Assembly (NCBI GenBank): GCA_965652565.1
Contig: CBFGWL010000017.1
Location: 1 to 42,071 of the forward strand
DNA from: RSA11 sp965652565
GTDB taxonomy: Bacteria > Actinomycetota > Thermoleophilia > Solirubrobacterales > 70-9
Length of the DNA: 42,071 bases
Reading direction: 5' to 3'
The position numbers and the translations under genes were made by a program. The first letter of the stretch is position 1. Each line of letters begins with the position of its first letter. Positions 1-7,684 of this stretch are shown piece after piece. Under the pieces are notes generated by a model. The model saw only the letters and a list, made by a program, of their open reading frames with translations. It was not told the origin of the DNA and searched no databases.

Positions 1-33
1 GAGTTCGCGCTTACGACGATGCCGTCGTCTTAA
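1..33 (+). CDS. possible C-terminal end of an upstream gene (partial)
   Basis: Frame 1 from the window edge reads ten codons with mostly G/C third positions (ending ALTTMPSS) and a TAA stop at 31-33. This could be the tail of a gene that starts before the window. Frame 3 is also open here (VRAYDDAVVLTAI...) and runs much further, so the choice is weak. A short inverted repeat (ACGACG at 13-18, CGTCGT at 23-28) overlaps the end. No family can be named from so few residues. Confidence 0.2.
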   Translation, partial: EFALTTMPSS

Positions 34-232
34 CTGCGATCTCGCGTGGCCGGGGCCTCGCGAGGTCGCGATTACGCCGATGCCACCTTTCCTTCGCCGC
101 CCTTCCCCGACGCGCCGCGCCACCACGCCGCCGAGGCGCTCGCCACCACGCGCCCGCGCCCGCACCGCCCCGGCGCTCGCCACATACGCCCGGGCAACCA
201 CCCCCGCCCCGCCCCCGTTACAGTCGCGAGCC
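34..232. other. spacer upstream of the UPF0047 gene
   Basis: About 200 bases rich in CGCC/CCCC with no convincing gene. Open frames across it give only proline-, arginine- and alanine-rich strings typical of GC-rich noncoding DNA. I see no clear promoter hexamers. Confidence 0.4.
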
Positions 233-658
233 ATGTGGGTCCAGCGGGAGATCCGGTTCGAGGCGCGGCCGCGGGGGTTTCACCTAGTTGGCCGGGAGGT
301 GCTCGCGGCGCTGCCTGAGCTCGCCGACGTGCGCGTCGGGCTGCTTCATCTGCACCTCATGCATACCTCCGCCTCGCTCGCGCTCAACGAGAACGCGAGT
401 CCCGACGTGCGCCGTGACCTCGAGACGTGGTTCAACGAGGCGGTCCCCGAGGGCGCGCGCTACTGGACGCACACGCTGGAGGGGCCCGACGACATGCCCG
501 CCCACGTCAAATCCGTGCTGATCGGCCCCGCGCTCACGCTGCCGGTCCGCGACGGCGAGCTCGCCCTCGGCACCTGGCAGGGCATCTATCTCTGCGAGCA
601 CCGCGATCGCGGCGGCTCGCGCAAGCTGATCGCGACGCTGAACGGCGAGCCGAGCTAG
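233..658 (+). CDS. YjbQ / UPF0047 family protein (secondary thiamine-phosphate synthase type)
   Basis: A 141-residue protein that is almost entirely one UPF0047 (YjbQ) domain. Family hallmarks are HTSASLALNENASPDVRRD near residues 43-60, the run HTLEGPDDMPAHVK, and the C-terminal GTWQGIYLCEHRDRGGSR. Family members show weak thiamine-phosphate synthase activity in E. coli tests, but their physiological role is unsettled. The reading frame is open upstream to position 80. That extension is a Pro/Arg/Ala-rich string unlike any UPF0047 protein, so the ATG at 233 (MWVQREIRFE) is taken as the start. The gene converges on the topoisomerase gene, and the two stop codons share one CTAG at 655-658. Confidence 0.9.
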   Translation: MWVQREIRFEARPRGFHLVGREVLAALPELADVRVGLLHLHLMHTSASLALNENASPDVRRDLETWFNEAVPEGARYWTHTLEGPDDMPAHVKSVLIGPALTLPVRDGELALGTWQGIYLCEHRDRGGSRKLIATLNGEPS

Positions 659-2991
659 CGCTTGCGCGCGCCCGCGCGCTTCGTGCGCGCCGTGCCCGGT
701 GACGGCTTGCGGCGCCGACCGCCGTTGCGGGCCCGGCTCGCGCCGCGCCCGTTCGCCGGCGCGCCCGCCTCGGCGCCGTTCTCGGCGCCCTCGCCCGCGG
801 CGGCCTTGGCCGCCTCGCGCTCCTCGCGCTGACGCTGGCGCTCAGCGCGCTTCTCGCGCATCTCGACCATCGTCGGGCAGTCGTCGTTCAGGCAGAGCTT
901 CCAGGGGCGCCCGCGGAAGCCCTTGACGGTGAGCCGCGGCGCCTCGCCGCACACCGAGCAGCGCTCCTCGAGCCGCCACAGCTCGTAGCCGCGGCCCGGC
1001 AGCGGGCCGGAGTTCTGGCAGGAGTCGGGCGAGTCGGGGTTGTCGCGGTCGTACCCCTCGCAGCCCCAGAAGCGCTTGCCGCCCTTCAGGTCGATCACGC
1101 GCAGACGGTTCGGCGAGCCGTCCGGCTTGGTGCGACCGGCCTCCTCGCAGACCTTGCAGGGCCCGAGGAACTTGTCCTCGTCCATGCCGGCCCAGATGAC
1201 CTTGGCGAGGTCCTCCTTGCGCTCCTCCATCTCGTTGATGGTCCCGTGCAGGAGCTCGCGGCTGACGCGCAGCACCTCGTCCTTGGAGATCTTGCCCGCG
1301 GCGATCTCGTCCATGTCCTTCTCGAGCTCAGCCGTCATCTCGGGCGTCGCCATCCGCTTGACGTGCTCCTTGAACGCCTTGTACATGGCGATCCCTGTCT
1401 CAGAGGGGATCGGGGGATTGCCGTAGACGTAGCCGCGGTCGTACAGCTTCTGGATGATGTCGGCCCGCGTCGCCTTGGTGCCCAATCCGCGCTCCTCCAT
1501 GAGCTCGATGAGCTTGCCCTGGCCGATGCGCGGCGGCGGCTGCGTCTCCTTGCCGACCATCCACGGCTCGCCGTCGAGAGCGAGCTCCTGGCCCTCCTCG
1601 AGCTTCGGGATCTCGTTGTCCTGTGAGCGCGCGTAGGTGTAGATGCGGGCGAAGCCGGGGTCGACGACCACCGAGCCGCGCACGAAGTAGCTCTCCGAGC
1701 CCGCCTCGATGTCCGCGCGCGTGGACTCGGTGACCATCGGCGGGCCGAACGTCGCGATGAAGCGCCGCACGACGAGCTCGTAGACACGGCGCTTCGGGCC
1801 GTCGAGCGCGCCCGGGTGCACCGCCTGCGTCGGGTGGATCGGCGGGTGGTCGGTCGTCTCCTTCTTGCCGCGCGTCGGCTGCATCGGCCCGTCGAGGACG
1901 AAGGCGCCCTCGGCGAACTCCGGGATGCGCACCATCTGCTGCACGAGCTCACGGGTCGCCAGCGACTGGGGGTACACCGTGTTGTCGGTGCGCGGGTAGG
2001 AGATGAAGCCGTCCATGTAGAGGTCCTCGGCGATGCGCATCGCCTGCGCGGGGCTGATGCCGAGGCGGTTCGAGCAGTCCGTGGTGAAGGCGGTCGTGTT
2101 GAGCGGCGTCGGCGGCTTGCGGGTCGAGCGGCGCGCCGTGACGTCGCGAACGACGCCGGGACTCTTCGTCTTCTCGAGCGCCGCCTTGGCCTCGTCCTCG
2201 TCCCAGAACTTGTCCGTGGCGTGGTGCGCCTCGAACGAGCCGTCGGGGTGCTCGAACTTGGCGAACACCTCCCAGTACGGCTTGGGGACGTGGGCGCGGC
2301 GCTCGAGCTCGCGCTCGACGATCAGGCCGAGCGTGGGGCTCTGCACGCGCCCGACGGAAAGGAAGTTGGAGCCGAAACGCCGTGTCGCGCGCGACACGGC
2401 GCGAGTGAGCGTCGCGCCCCAGATCAGGTCGATGTCCTGACGGGCCGCGCCGGCGTACGCCAGGTCGTAAGAGAGCTCGTCGAGGTTCGCGAAGGCGCGC
2501 TCGATCTCGTCCTTGGTGAGCGCGGAGTAGCGGGCGCGCTTGATCGGCGGGCGCTTCTCGAGGATCGCCGCCCCGCCCCCGTTGTCCGTGGCGACATCGC
2601 CCACGACGTCCGGGTTCACCTCGAGCACCTGCTGGAGCGCCTCCATACCAATGAGCTCGCCCTCGCGGTCGTAGTCGGTCGCGATCACGATCGAGTCGGC
2701 GTCCTTCGCGAGCTTGCGCACCGCCTTCACGACGTTCTTGTCGGTCGGCTCGGCAATGAGCTCGGCGTCGATCAGGTCATGGAGGTCGGTCTGCTGCCAG
2801 TTGGAGTACTCCTCGGGGAACGCGACGCCCATCACATGGCCCTTGAGACCGACGGTCATGTGCTCCCCGTCGGCGTCGCTCCACGTGTAGAAGGGCACCT
2901 TGTACGTGGAGTCCGACTTCGCGGACCCGCCGCTCAAGATGTCCGCGATCTTCTTCGCGGAGTTGTTCTTCTCAGTGATGATCAGGCGCAT
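655..2991 (-). CDS. topA: DNA topoisomerase I, type IA, archaeal-type
   Basis: A 778-residue type IA topoisomerase, which relaxes negatively supercoiled DNA through a 5'-phosphotyrosyl intermediate. The N-terminal Toprim domain opens with MRLIITEKNNSAKKIADIL and has the acidic TDYDREGE motif at about 105-112. The active-site tyrosine is in SYPRTDN, about residue 332, and the GRVQSPTLGL motif is near 214-223. The opening, the GLKGHVMGVAFPEEY block and the KRARYSALTKDEI block resemble archaeal TopA, whereas bacterial TopA usually starts near ALVIVESPAKAKTI. A roughly 25-residue insert (about 125-150) precedes the KRAR block. The C-terminus has cysteine pairs of zinc-ribbon type (CKVCEEAG..., CSVCGEAP...) and then a basic Ala/Gly/Arg tail. 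A TTGACA hexamer lies upstream (minus strand, 3062-3067) but lacks a good -10 partner. Whether a bacterial-type TopA also exists elsewhere cannot be seen. Confidence 0.93.
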   Translation of the reverse strand: MRLIITEKNNSAKKIADILSGGSAKSDSTYKVPFYTWSDADGEHMTVGLKGHVMGVAFPEEYSNWQQTDLHDLIDAELIAEPTDKNVVKAVRKLAKDADSIVIATDYDREGELIGMEALQQVLEVNPDVVGDVATDNGGGAAILEKRPPIKRARYSALTKDEIERAFANLDELSYDLAYAGAARQDIDLIWGATLTRAVSRATRRFGSNFLSVGRVQSPTLGLIVERELERRAHVPKPYWEVFAKFEHPDGSFEAHHATDKFWDEDEAKAALEKTKSPGVVRDVTARRSTRKPPTPLNTTAFTTDCSNRLGISPAQAMRIAEDLYMDGFISYPRTDNTVYPQSLATRELVQQMVRIPEFAEGAFVLDGPMQPTRGKKETTDHPPIHPTQAVHPGALDGPKRRVYELVVRRFIATFGPPMVTESTRADIEAGSESYFVRGSVVVDPGFARIYTYARSQDNEIPKLEEGQELALDGEPWMVGKETQPPPRIGQGKLIELMEERGLGTKATRADIIQKLYDRGYVYGNPPIPSETGIAMYKAFKEHVKRMATPEMTAELEKDMDEIAAGKISKDEVLRVSRELLHGTINEMEERKEDLAKVIWAGMDEDKFLGPCKVCEEAGRTKPDGSPNRLRVIDLKGGKRFWGCEGYDRDNPDSPDSCQNSGPLPGRGYELWRLEERCSVCGEAPRLTVKGFRGRPWKLCLNDDCPTMVEMREKRAERQRQREEREAAKAAAGEGAENGAEAGAPANGRGASRARNGGRRRKPSPGTARTKRAGARKR

Positions 2992-3189
2992 ATCGCTCTC
3001 CCCAGGCCGGGCGAAAATAGGACTCTCTCAAGCCCGACCGGACGGCGAGAGTAGCAAGGGGTGTCAAGCCCGCCAGCCACCCCATTACCCGGCCCGAAGG
3101 GCCGCAGCACGCCGATCCGAGCGCCGCGACGGCGGTTCGCGTCGCGACCGGCTCCCCGCGAAGCCCCGTCCGCAGCGCCTTCCGAGGGC

Positions 3190-4242
3190 CTAGGGCGAGG
3201 CGCTCGCGTCCAGCCGCTCGGCGCGCACCCAATCGGCGTTGATCTGCACGGGTTCGCCCAGCAACTCGGCCAGGTGCTCGGCGAGCGGCGCCAGGGATGC
3301 CGGCCGTTCGGGCCCCTCCAGCATCAGGAACACCTGGCCCTCATCGACATCGACCTCGACGTTGCTCAGGCGCAGGTCGTGGTCCGCGATCCAGTCCTGC
3401 GTGGCCTCGACCACATCGTCATGGGCGACCGCGTCGCGCGTGCGCTCGGCGGTGACGGCGGTGAGCGGGACGGCGATCAGCGCCACCGAGACGAACGCGA
3501 GCGCGATCCCCGCCTTCGTCGTGTCGGCGTGCTTGGCGCGCGTACGGACCCCGAGCGCGAGCAGCGTCAGCGACGCGGCGAGCACGATGCCCGCGAAGTT
3601 CGTGGCGAACAGAAGCAGCGCCTCCAGCGCCCGCTCGCCCTGACCGAGCTGGAGCATCATCCCGGTGGACGCCAGCGGCGGCACCAGCGCGACGGCGATC
3701 GCGACACCCGGCAGAGCGCCCACCGCCTCGCGCCGCACTAGTACATAGGCGCCGGCGACGCCCGCCACGAGCGCGACGCCCAGATCGAGCACCTGCGGCT
3801 CGGTATGCGCCAGGAGGATCTGCGAGCTGCGCGTGATCGTCGCGGGCTCAGGGATGAACCCGAGCGCGAGCCAGCCCACGCCGATCCCCGCCGCGGTCGC
3901 GGCGATGAGGATCGCAAGGCACTCGAGCTGGCGGCGCGGCCAGCCCATGACCAGCGCGGCGGCGAGCCCGAGCAGGGGCGTCGTAAACGGCGAGATCAGC
4001 ATCGCGCCGATCACAACGGTGCTCGAGTCCGTGGCGAGCCCGAAGACCGCGAGCAGGATGGCGAGCGTGAGCAAGATCGCGAAGCGCTCGAGGAACGGGC
4101 GCCGGTCGGGCCCGAGGAAATACAGCTGGGAAAGCAGGCTGTGCTGCTGCTCGGCGGTGAGCTCGCGCGGACGCGTGAACCACCACGGTCCCTGCAGCCG
4201 CGGCCGCTCTCGTCCCTCCTTGCGCTCGTCATCGGGGCGCAT
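3190..4242 (-). CDS. DUF389 family integral membrane protein
   Basis: A 350-residue membrane protein of the DUF389 (TIGR00341) family, whose function is unknown. The cytoplasmic N-terminus is charged and contains the family's typical LLSQLYFLGPDRRPFLERFAILLTLAILLAVFGLATDSS region. It is followed by VVIGAMLISPFTTPLLGLAAAL and several further hydrophobic helices up to about residue 260. The C-terminal ~90 residues are soluble and acidic (NVEVDVDEGQVFLMLEGP...), a mixed alpha/beta segment. The ATG at 4240-4242 is the only reasonable start. It lies 198 bp upstream of topA on the same strand and is divergent from the siroheme-synthase-like gene, with a short shared upstream region. Confidence 0.85.
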   Translation of the reverse strand: MRPDDERKEGRERPRLQGPWWFTRPRELTAEQQHSLLSQLYFLGPDRRPFLERFAILLTLAILLAVFGLATDSSTVVIGAMLISPFTTPLLGLAAALVMGWPRRQLECLAILIAATAAGIGVGWLALGFIPEPATITRSSQILLAHTEPQVLDLGVALVAGVAGAYVLVRREAVGALPGVAIAVALVPPLASTGMMLQLGQGERALEALLLFATNFAGIVLAASLTLLALGVRTRAKHADTTKAGIALAFVSVALIAVPLTAVTAERTRDAVAHDDVVEATQDWIADHDLRLSNVEVDVDEGQVFLMLEGPERPASLAPLAEHLAELLGEPVQINADWVRAERLDASASP

Positions 4243-4301
4243 TGGCGGGCGATCGTACCCCGCTGCGCACCCGCGGAGCGGCCCCTCTAACCTGTGGGTC
4301 G

Positions 4302-5051
4302 ATGCCAGCCCAGGCCTATGCAGGCAAGGAATGCGTCTGCCAGTTCCGCAAGGGGATCTGCGATCAGTCCTGCGTGCGGGACATGCTGGAGACGCCGCTC
4401 TACATCGCGTGTCTCAAGCTCAAGGGCCGCAACTGCCTCGTCGTGGGCGGCGGCGACATCGGGCTTGAGAAGGTCGAGGGCCTGCTCGCGTGCGACGGCG
4501 ACGTGACACTTGTCGCCCCCGACGCGCACCCCGAGCTCGAGCGCCTCGCCGAGGAAGGCTCGATCACCTGGGAGCGCAAGACCTACGAGCCGAGCGACCT
4601 CGAGGGCAAGTTCATGGTGATCGCCGCGACGAACGATTCCGAGGTCAACATCGGGATCTACTACGACGCCGAGAAGCGGGCGATGCTCGCCAACGTCGTC
4701 GACGTCCCGCCGCTCTGCAACTTCATCCTCCCGGCGATCGTGCGCACGGGACCGCTGGCCATCGCGATCTCGACGGCGGGCGCCTCCCCCGCGCTCGCCA
4801 AGCGCATGAAGCGCGAGATCTCCGAGCTCTTCGGCGAGGACTACGCGCGACTCGCGGTGATCCTCAACGAGGCGCGCGGCTGGGCGAAGGGCACCCTGCC
4901 CACCTACCAGGACCGCAAGGAGTTCTTCGAGGGGATCGTGAATGGCGAGCCCGACCCGATCGATCTCGTCCGCGCCGGCCGCGAGGACGAGGTCTTCGCG
5001 ATCATCGAGCGCGCCAAGGAGCGCGCGACCGCGGCGCTCGCGGCAGGCTGA
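4302..5051 (+). CDS. siroheme-synthase-like precorrin-2 dehydrogenase / sirohydrochlorin ferrochelatase (CysG N-terminal type)
   Basis: A Rossmann-fold protein of the CysG-N/Met8 family, which oxidises precorrin-2 with NAD+ and inserts iron to make siroheme for sulfite and nitrite reductases. The family signature is LYIACLKLKGRNCLVVGGGDIGLEKVEGLL. Further matches are VIAATNDSEVN, NVVDVPPLCNFILPAIVRTGPLAIAISTAGASPALAKRMKREI and a helical C-terminal part. There is no methyltransferase (CobA) domain. The frame is open back to an ATG at 4242, which overlaps the divergent gene's start codon. ATG 4302 (MPAQAYAGK) is preferred. The canonical family start would be ATG 4383 (MLETPLY). The segment between 4302 and 4383 encodes a cysteine-rich stretch, CVCQFRKGICDQSC, unusual for the family and possibly metal-binding. 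A possible -10 (TAACCT, about 4289) sits close to ATG 4302, so the mRNA may be nearly leaderless. Confidence 0.82.
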   Translation: MPAQAYAGKECVCQFRKGICDQSCVRDMLETPLYIACLKLKGRNCLVVGGGDIGLEKVEGLLACDGDVTLVAPDAHPELERLAEEGSITWERKTYEPSDLEGKFMVIAATNDSEVNIGIYYDAEKRAMLANVVDVPPLCNFILPAIVRTGPLAIAISTAGASPALAKRMKREISELFGEDYARLAVILNEARGWAKGTLPTYQDRKEFFEGIVNGEPDPIDLVRAGREDEVFAIIERAKERATAALAAG

Positions 5052-5135
5052 GCCGCCGGATCCCCCGACGCGACCAGCACACGGCCGAGGCCCGACGCCT
5101 TCGCGCCGGGCCCCGACTCGCGCTTTTCTGACGCT
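5052..5135. other. short convergent spacer
   Basis: 84 bp between two converging genes. No strong hairpin or other structure was recognised. Confidence 0.4.
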
Positions 5136-6182
5136 CTAGCGCCGCTTGGCGACGCGCAGGGTCACCGCAGTGACCTGCCGCTTCATGCCCTCAGCGGTCG
5201 TCACGAACTTCAGGCGGATCCGCTTGCCCGCGGCCGGCCGCTTGGCCTTGACCGCGAACCGCGTGGTGCGCTTCTCGCCGCCCGCGAGCTCGGCGAGCGT
5301 CCAGCACTTGCCGTTGCCGAGCTTCACGCGCTTGCGGGGCGCCTTGACGCACACCTTCGGGTCGGTCGCCGCCTGATCGCCCCGATTGGCGAGGCGCACG
5401 CGGAGGTTCACCTTGCGCCCGACCTTCACGCGCTTGTTCTTGGGCTTGACGACCGTCGCCAGCTCGGCGGGGTCATCGCCACCGCCGCCGTCGGGATCGA
5501 TCGTGAAGCTGACCTGCTTCGTGTCCTCAACGTTGCCCGCGGCGTCCGTCGAGCGGTAGTCGATCGTGTGCTCGCCCTCGTCGGAGACCGTGAACGGGCC
5601 CTCGTACGGCTGGAAGTCACCGCCGTCGAGCGCGTACTCGGTGCTCTCGACGCCCGAACCGCCCGAGTTGTCGCTCGCCTCCAGGGTCACCTCGACCGGG
5701 CCGTCATACGTGTCGACGGGGTCGGCGCCGTTGAGCAGCGCGGTCGTGGTCGGCGGGGTCGTGTCCTCGCCGCCCCCGCCGTCGCCGACCGTGAGCGTGC
5801 CGTGCATGGTCGTGGCGTGGAGCGTGCAGACGTACGTGTACTCGCCCTCTTCCTCGAACGTGTACTCGAAGACGGCCTCCTCGCCGTTACTGGGGCCGAA
5901 GTAGTCCGACTTCGCGATCTCCGTCCCGCTCTCGTCCTTGATCTGGACATCGTGGAGGTTGTCGATCTCCGCGCACGGCGGCGATTCGCCCGCCGCGGCG
6001 TCGAAGCACCAGCTCACGGTGTCGCCCGCCTCGATCGAGAGCTCGTCCGGGTTGAAGGCGTAGTTCTCGGGGGAGTTGCCTGTCACCCCGACGGTATGCG
6101 TTGTCTGCGCAGCCGCCGGGCCTGCCATCTGTATGAGTGCCACGCCGATGAGCGCAGCGAGCATTGCCAGCCGCCCGCTCAT
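5136..6182 (-). CDS. secreted cupredoxin with Ig-like (OmpL47-type) and basic CARDB-like domains
   Basis: A 348-residue exported copper protein. Residues 1-25 are a Sec signal peptide (hydrophobic core LAALIGVALI, cleavage near AAAQ). Residues ~28-132 form a plastocyanin/amicyanin-like type-1 copper domain with ligands H77 (NLHDV), C119, H122 and M126 (CTLHATTM). An Ig-like repeat of the OmpL47 kind follows at ~140-225 (DGPVEVTLEASD...STEYALDGGDFQPYEGPFTVSDEG...DAAGNVED). The last ~110 residues are strongly basic and CARDB-like, with two cysteines. The same Ig-plus-tail combination occurs in the giant protein of this operon. The start ATG overlaps the stop of the oxidase gene (ATGA, 6179-6182), so translation is probably coupled. 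Likely role: electron carrier between exported partners (inference). Confidence 0.88.
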   Translation of the reverse strand: MSGRLAMLAALIGVALIQMAGPAAAQTTHTVGVTGNSPENYAFNPDELSIEAGDTVSWCFDAAAGESPPCAEIDNLHDVQIKDESGTEIAKSDYFGPSNGEEAVFEYTFEEEGEYTYVCTLHATTMHGTLTVGDGGGGEDTTPPTTTALLNGADPVDTYDGPVEVTLEASDNSGGSGVESTEYALDGGDFQPYEGPFTVSDEGEHTIDYRSTDAAGNVEDTKQVSFTIDPDGGGGDDPAELATVVKPKNKRVKVGRKVNLRVRLANRGDQAATDPKVCVKAPRKRVKLGNGKCWTLAELAGGEKRTTRFAVKAKRPAAGKRIRLKFVTTAEGMKRQVTAVTLRVAKRR

Positions 6183-7684
6183 GGCCGCACCCTCATTTGT
6201 CCCATCATGTCTCTATCCCCGTGCTCGAGAGCGTGGCAGTGAAACACGTACCGGCCGGGGAATCCCGCGAAGAGCACCTTCACGGTCGCGGTCTCGTTGG
6301 GCCCGACCAGGACCGTGTCCTTCATCGCCTTGCGATCGACGCGGTCCGGCTTGCGACCGCCGACCGACACCACCTGGAAGTGCGCGAGGTGAATGTGCAT
6401 CGGGTGCAGGCCGGGCGTGTTGTTCTTCCAGTGCCACAGCTCCGCCGTCCCCAGGCGCGGCTCGGCGTCGATCCGATCGTGATCGAAGCCCTGCCCGTTG
6501 ATCTGCCACACCGGCTCGGGGTTCGTCTGAAAGTCGAGCGTGAACGTGCGCTCGCCGACCACCTCCGGCATCAGCACGGGGTCGCGCAGGCGCTTGGGCA
6601 CCCGCGCCTCCTCCCGCCCGCCGCGCACGACGTCGAAGCGCATCACGCGCCGCGTGGCGTCGTTGCCGGCACGGTTGCGCAGGATCAGCTCCGAGCCCGG
6701 GGTGAAGTCGCGGAAATCGATGATCACGTCGGCGCGCTCGGCCGGGCACAGCGAGATCACGCGGCGCTTGACCGGGCGCGGCAGCAGCCCGCCGCTGTCG
6801 GACCCGATGTGGATCATCTTCGCGCCGTGCGAGAGCACGAGCTCGAACGTGCGCGCATTCGACGCGTTCAGGATGCGGAAGCGATACAGGCGCCGCTCGA
6901 CGCGCATCCGGGGGACGACCGCGCCGTTGACGAGCACCGTGTTCCCGTAGAAGCCGTCGATCGGGAAGGCGCTCGGGTAGAGCAGCTGGTTGTCCTCGTC
7001 GAAGCTGCGGTCGCAGATCACCAGCGGCACGTCGTACTCGCCGGTGGGCAGCTCCAGGGCCCGCTCCTCGGGATCGTCCACTAGATACATGCCGGCGCGT
7101 CCCGCGTAGACGCCCCGCGCCGTGAATCCGTGGCCGTGCTCGTGGTACCAGAGCGTCGATGCCCGCTGGCGGTTGGCGTAGCGGTAGGTGTACTCCTGGC
7201 CGGGCGGGATCACGTCGTCGGGGTGGCCGTCGGACTCCGGTTCGGTAATGCCGCCGTGCAGGTGCACCACGACGTCCTCGCCGGTGCCGAGCTCGTTGCG
7301 CTGCAGCACCTCCACCGGCCGGTCGCGCTCCGCCTTGATCGTGGGCCCAGGGAAGATCCCCTCGTAGCCCAGGATCTCGGTCGGCTCGCCCTCGAGGATC
7401 TGCTGCTCGCCGGGGCGCATCGTGATCTCGTAGCGATCGACCCCGCCCTCCGTCGAGACGGGCTCGAGCACCGGCGGGATGGGCAGATCGGTCTCGAACG
7501 GCGCGAAGCGCTTGCGGCGCTGCGCACGGAAGGCGGCCGACGTGCGCCGTCCGGTGACGACGCGCGTCGGCCCCTCCAGGCTGCACAGCAGCGCGGCACC
7601 GGCGATCCCGTGGAGGAAGTTCCTCCGCGAGATCGCCGGGCCGGCGAACGGATCCCCCGCGCTTGGTCGCGGGTTATCCGTCAT
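6179..7684 (-). CDS. Tat-exported multicopper oxidase
   Basis: A 501-residue three-domain multicopper oxidase (CueO/CotA/bilirubin-oxidase-like), which couples one-electron oxidation of a substrate to reduction of O2 to water. The Tat signal SRRNFLHGIAGAALLC lies at residues 19-34. Copper ligands are all present: HLHGG (H141, H143), YHEHGHG (H181, H183), the HPMHIHLAHF block in the last third, and HCHALEHGDRDM at 482-493 with the T1 cysteine C483 and axial M493. The frame is open upstream to 7867, but that stretch overlaps the giant gene's tail and is highly basic and low in complexity. ATG 7684 forms an ATGA overlap with that gene's stop and places the Tat motif correctly. The substrate is unknown; the flanking exported dehydrogenase-like protein and cupredoxin are possible partners. 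Confidence 0.93.
   Translation of the reverse strand: MTDNPRPSAGDPFAGPAISRRNFLHGIAGAALLCSLEGPTRVVTGRRTSAAFRAQRRKRFAPFETDLPIPPVLEPVSTEGGVDRYEITMRPGEQQILEGEPTEILGYEGIFPGPTIKAERDRPVEVLQRNELGTGEDVVVHLHGGITEPESDGHPDDVIPPGQEYTYRYANRQRASTLWYHEHGHGFTARGVYAGRAGMYLVDDPEERALELPTGEYDVPLVICDRSFDEDNQLLYPSAFPIDGFYGNTVLVNGAVVPRMRVERRLYRFRILNASNARTFELVLSHGAKMIHIGSDSGGLLPRPVKRRVISLCPAERADVIIDFRDFTPGSELILRNRAGNDATRRVMRFDVVRGGREEARVPKRLRDPVLMPEVVGERTFTLDFQTNPEPVWQINGQGFDHDRIDAEPRLGTAELWHWKNNTPGLHPMHIHLAHFQVVSVGGRKPDRVDRKAMKDTVLVGPNETATVKVLFAGFPGRYVFHCHALEHGDRDMMGQMRVRP

Noticed and set aside
3039..3067. topA promoter from the TTGACA hexamer on the minus strand
   Set aside because: The -35 match is perfect, but 16-18 bp downstream the sequence is CGTCCG-like, not a -10; not supported as a full promoter.
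2900..3232. Short open frames in the topA to DUF389 gap
   Set aside because: Arg/Pro/Ala-rich, no ribosome-binding sites and no resemblance to proteins; treated as promoter region.
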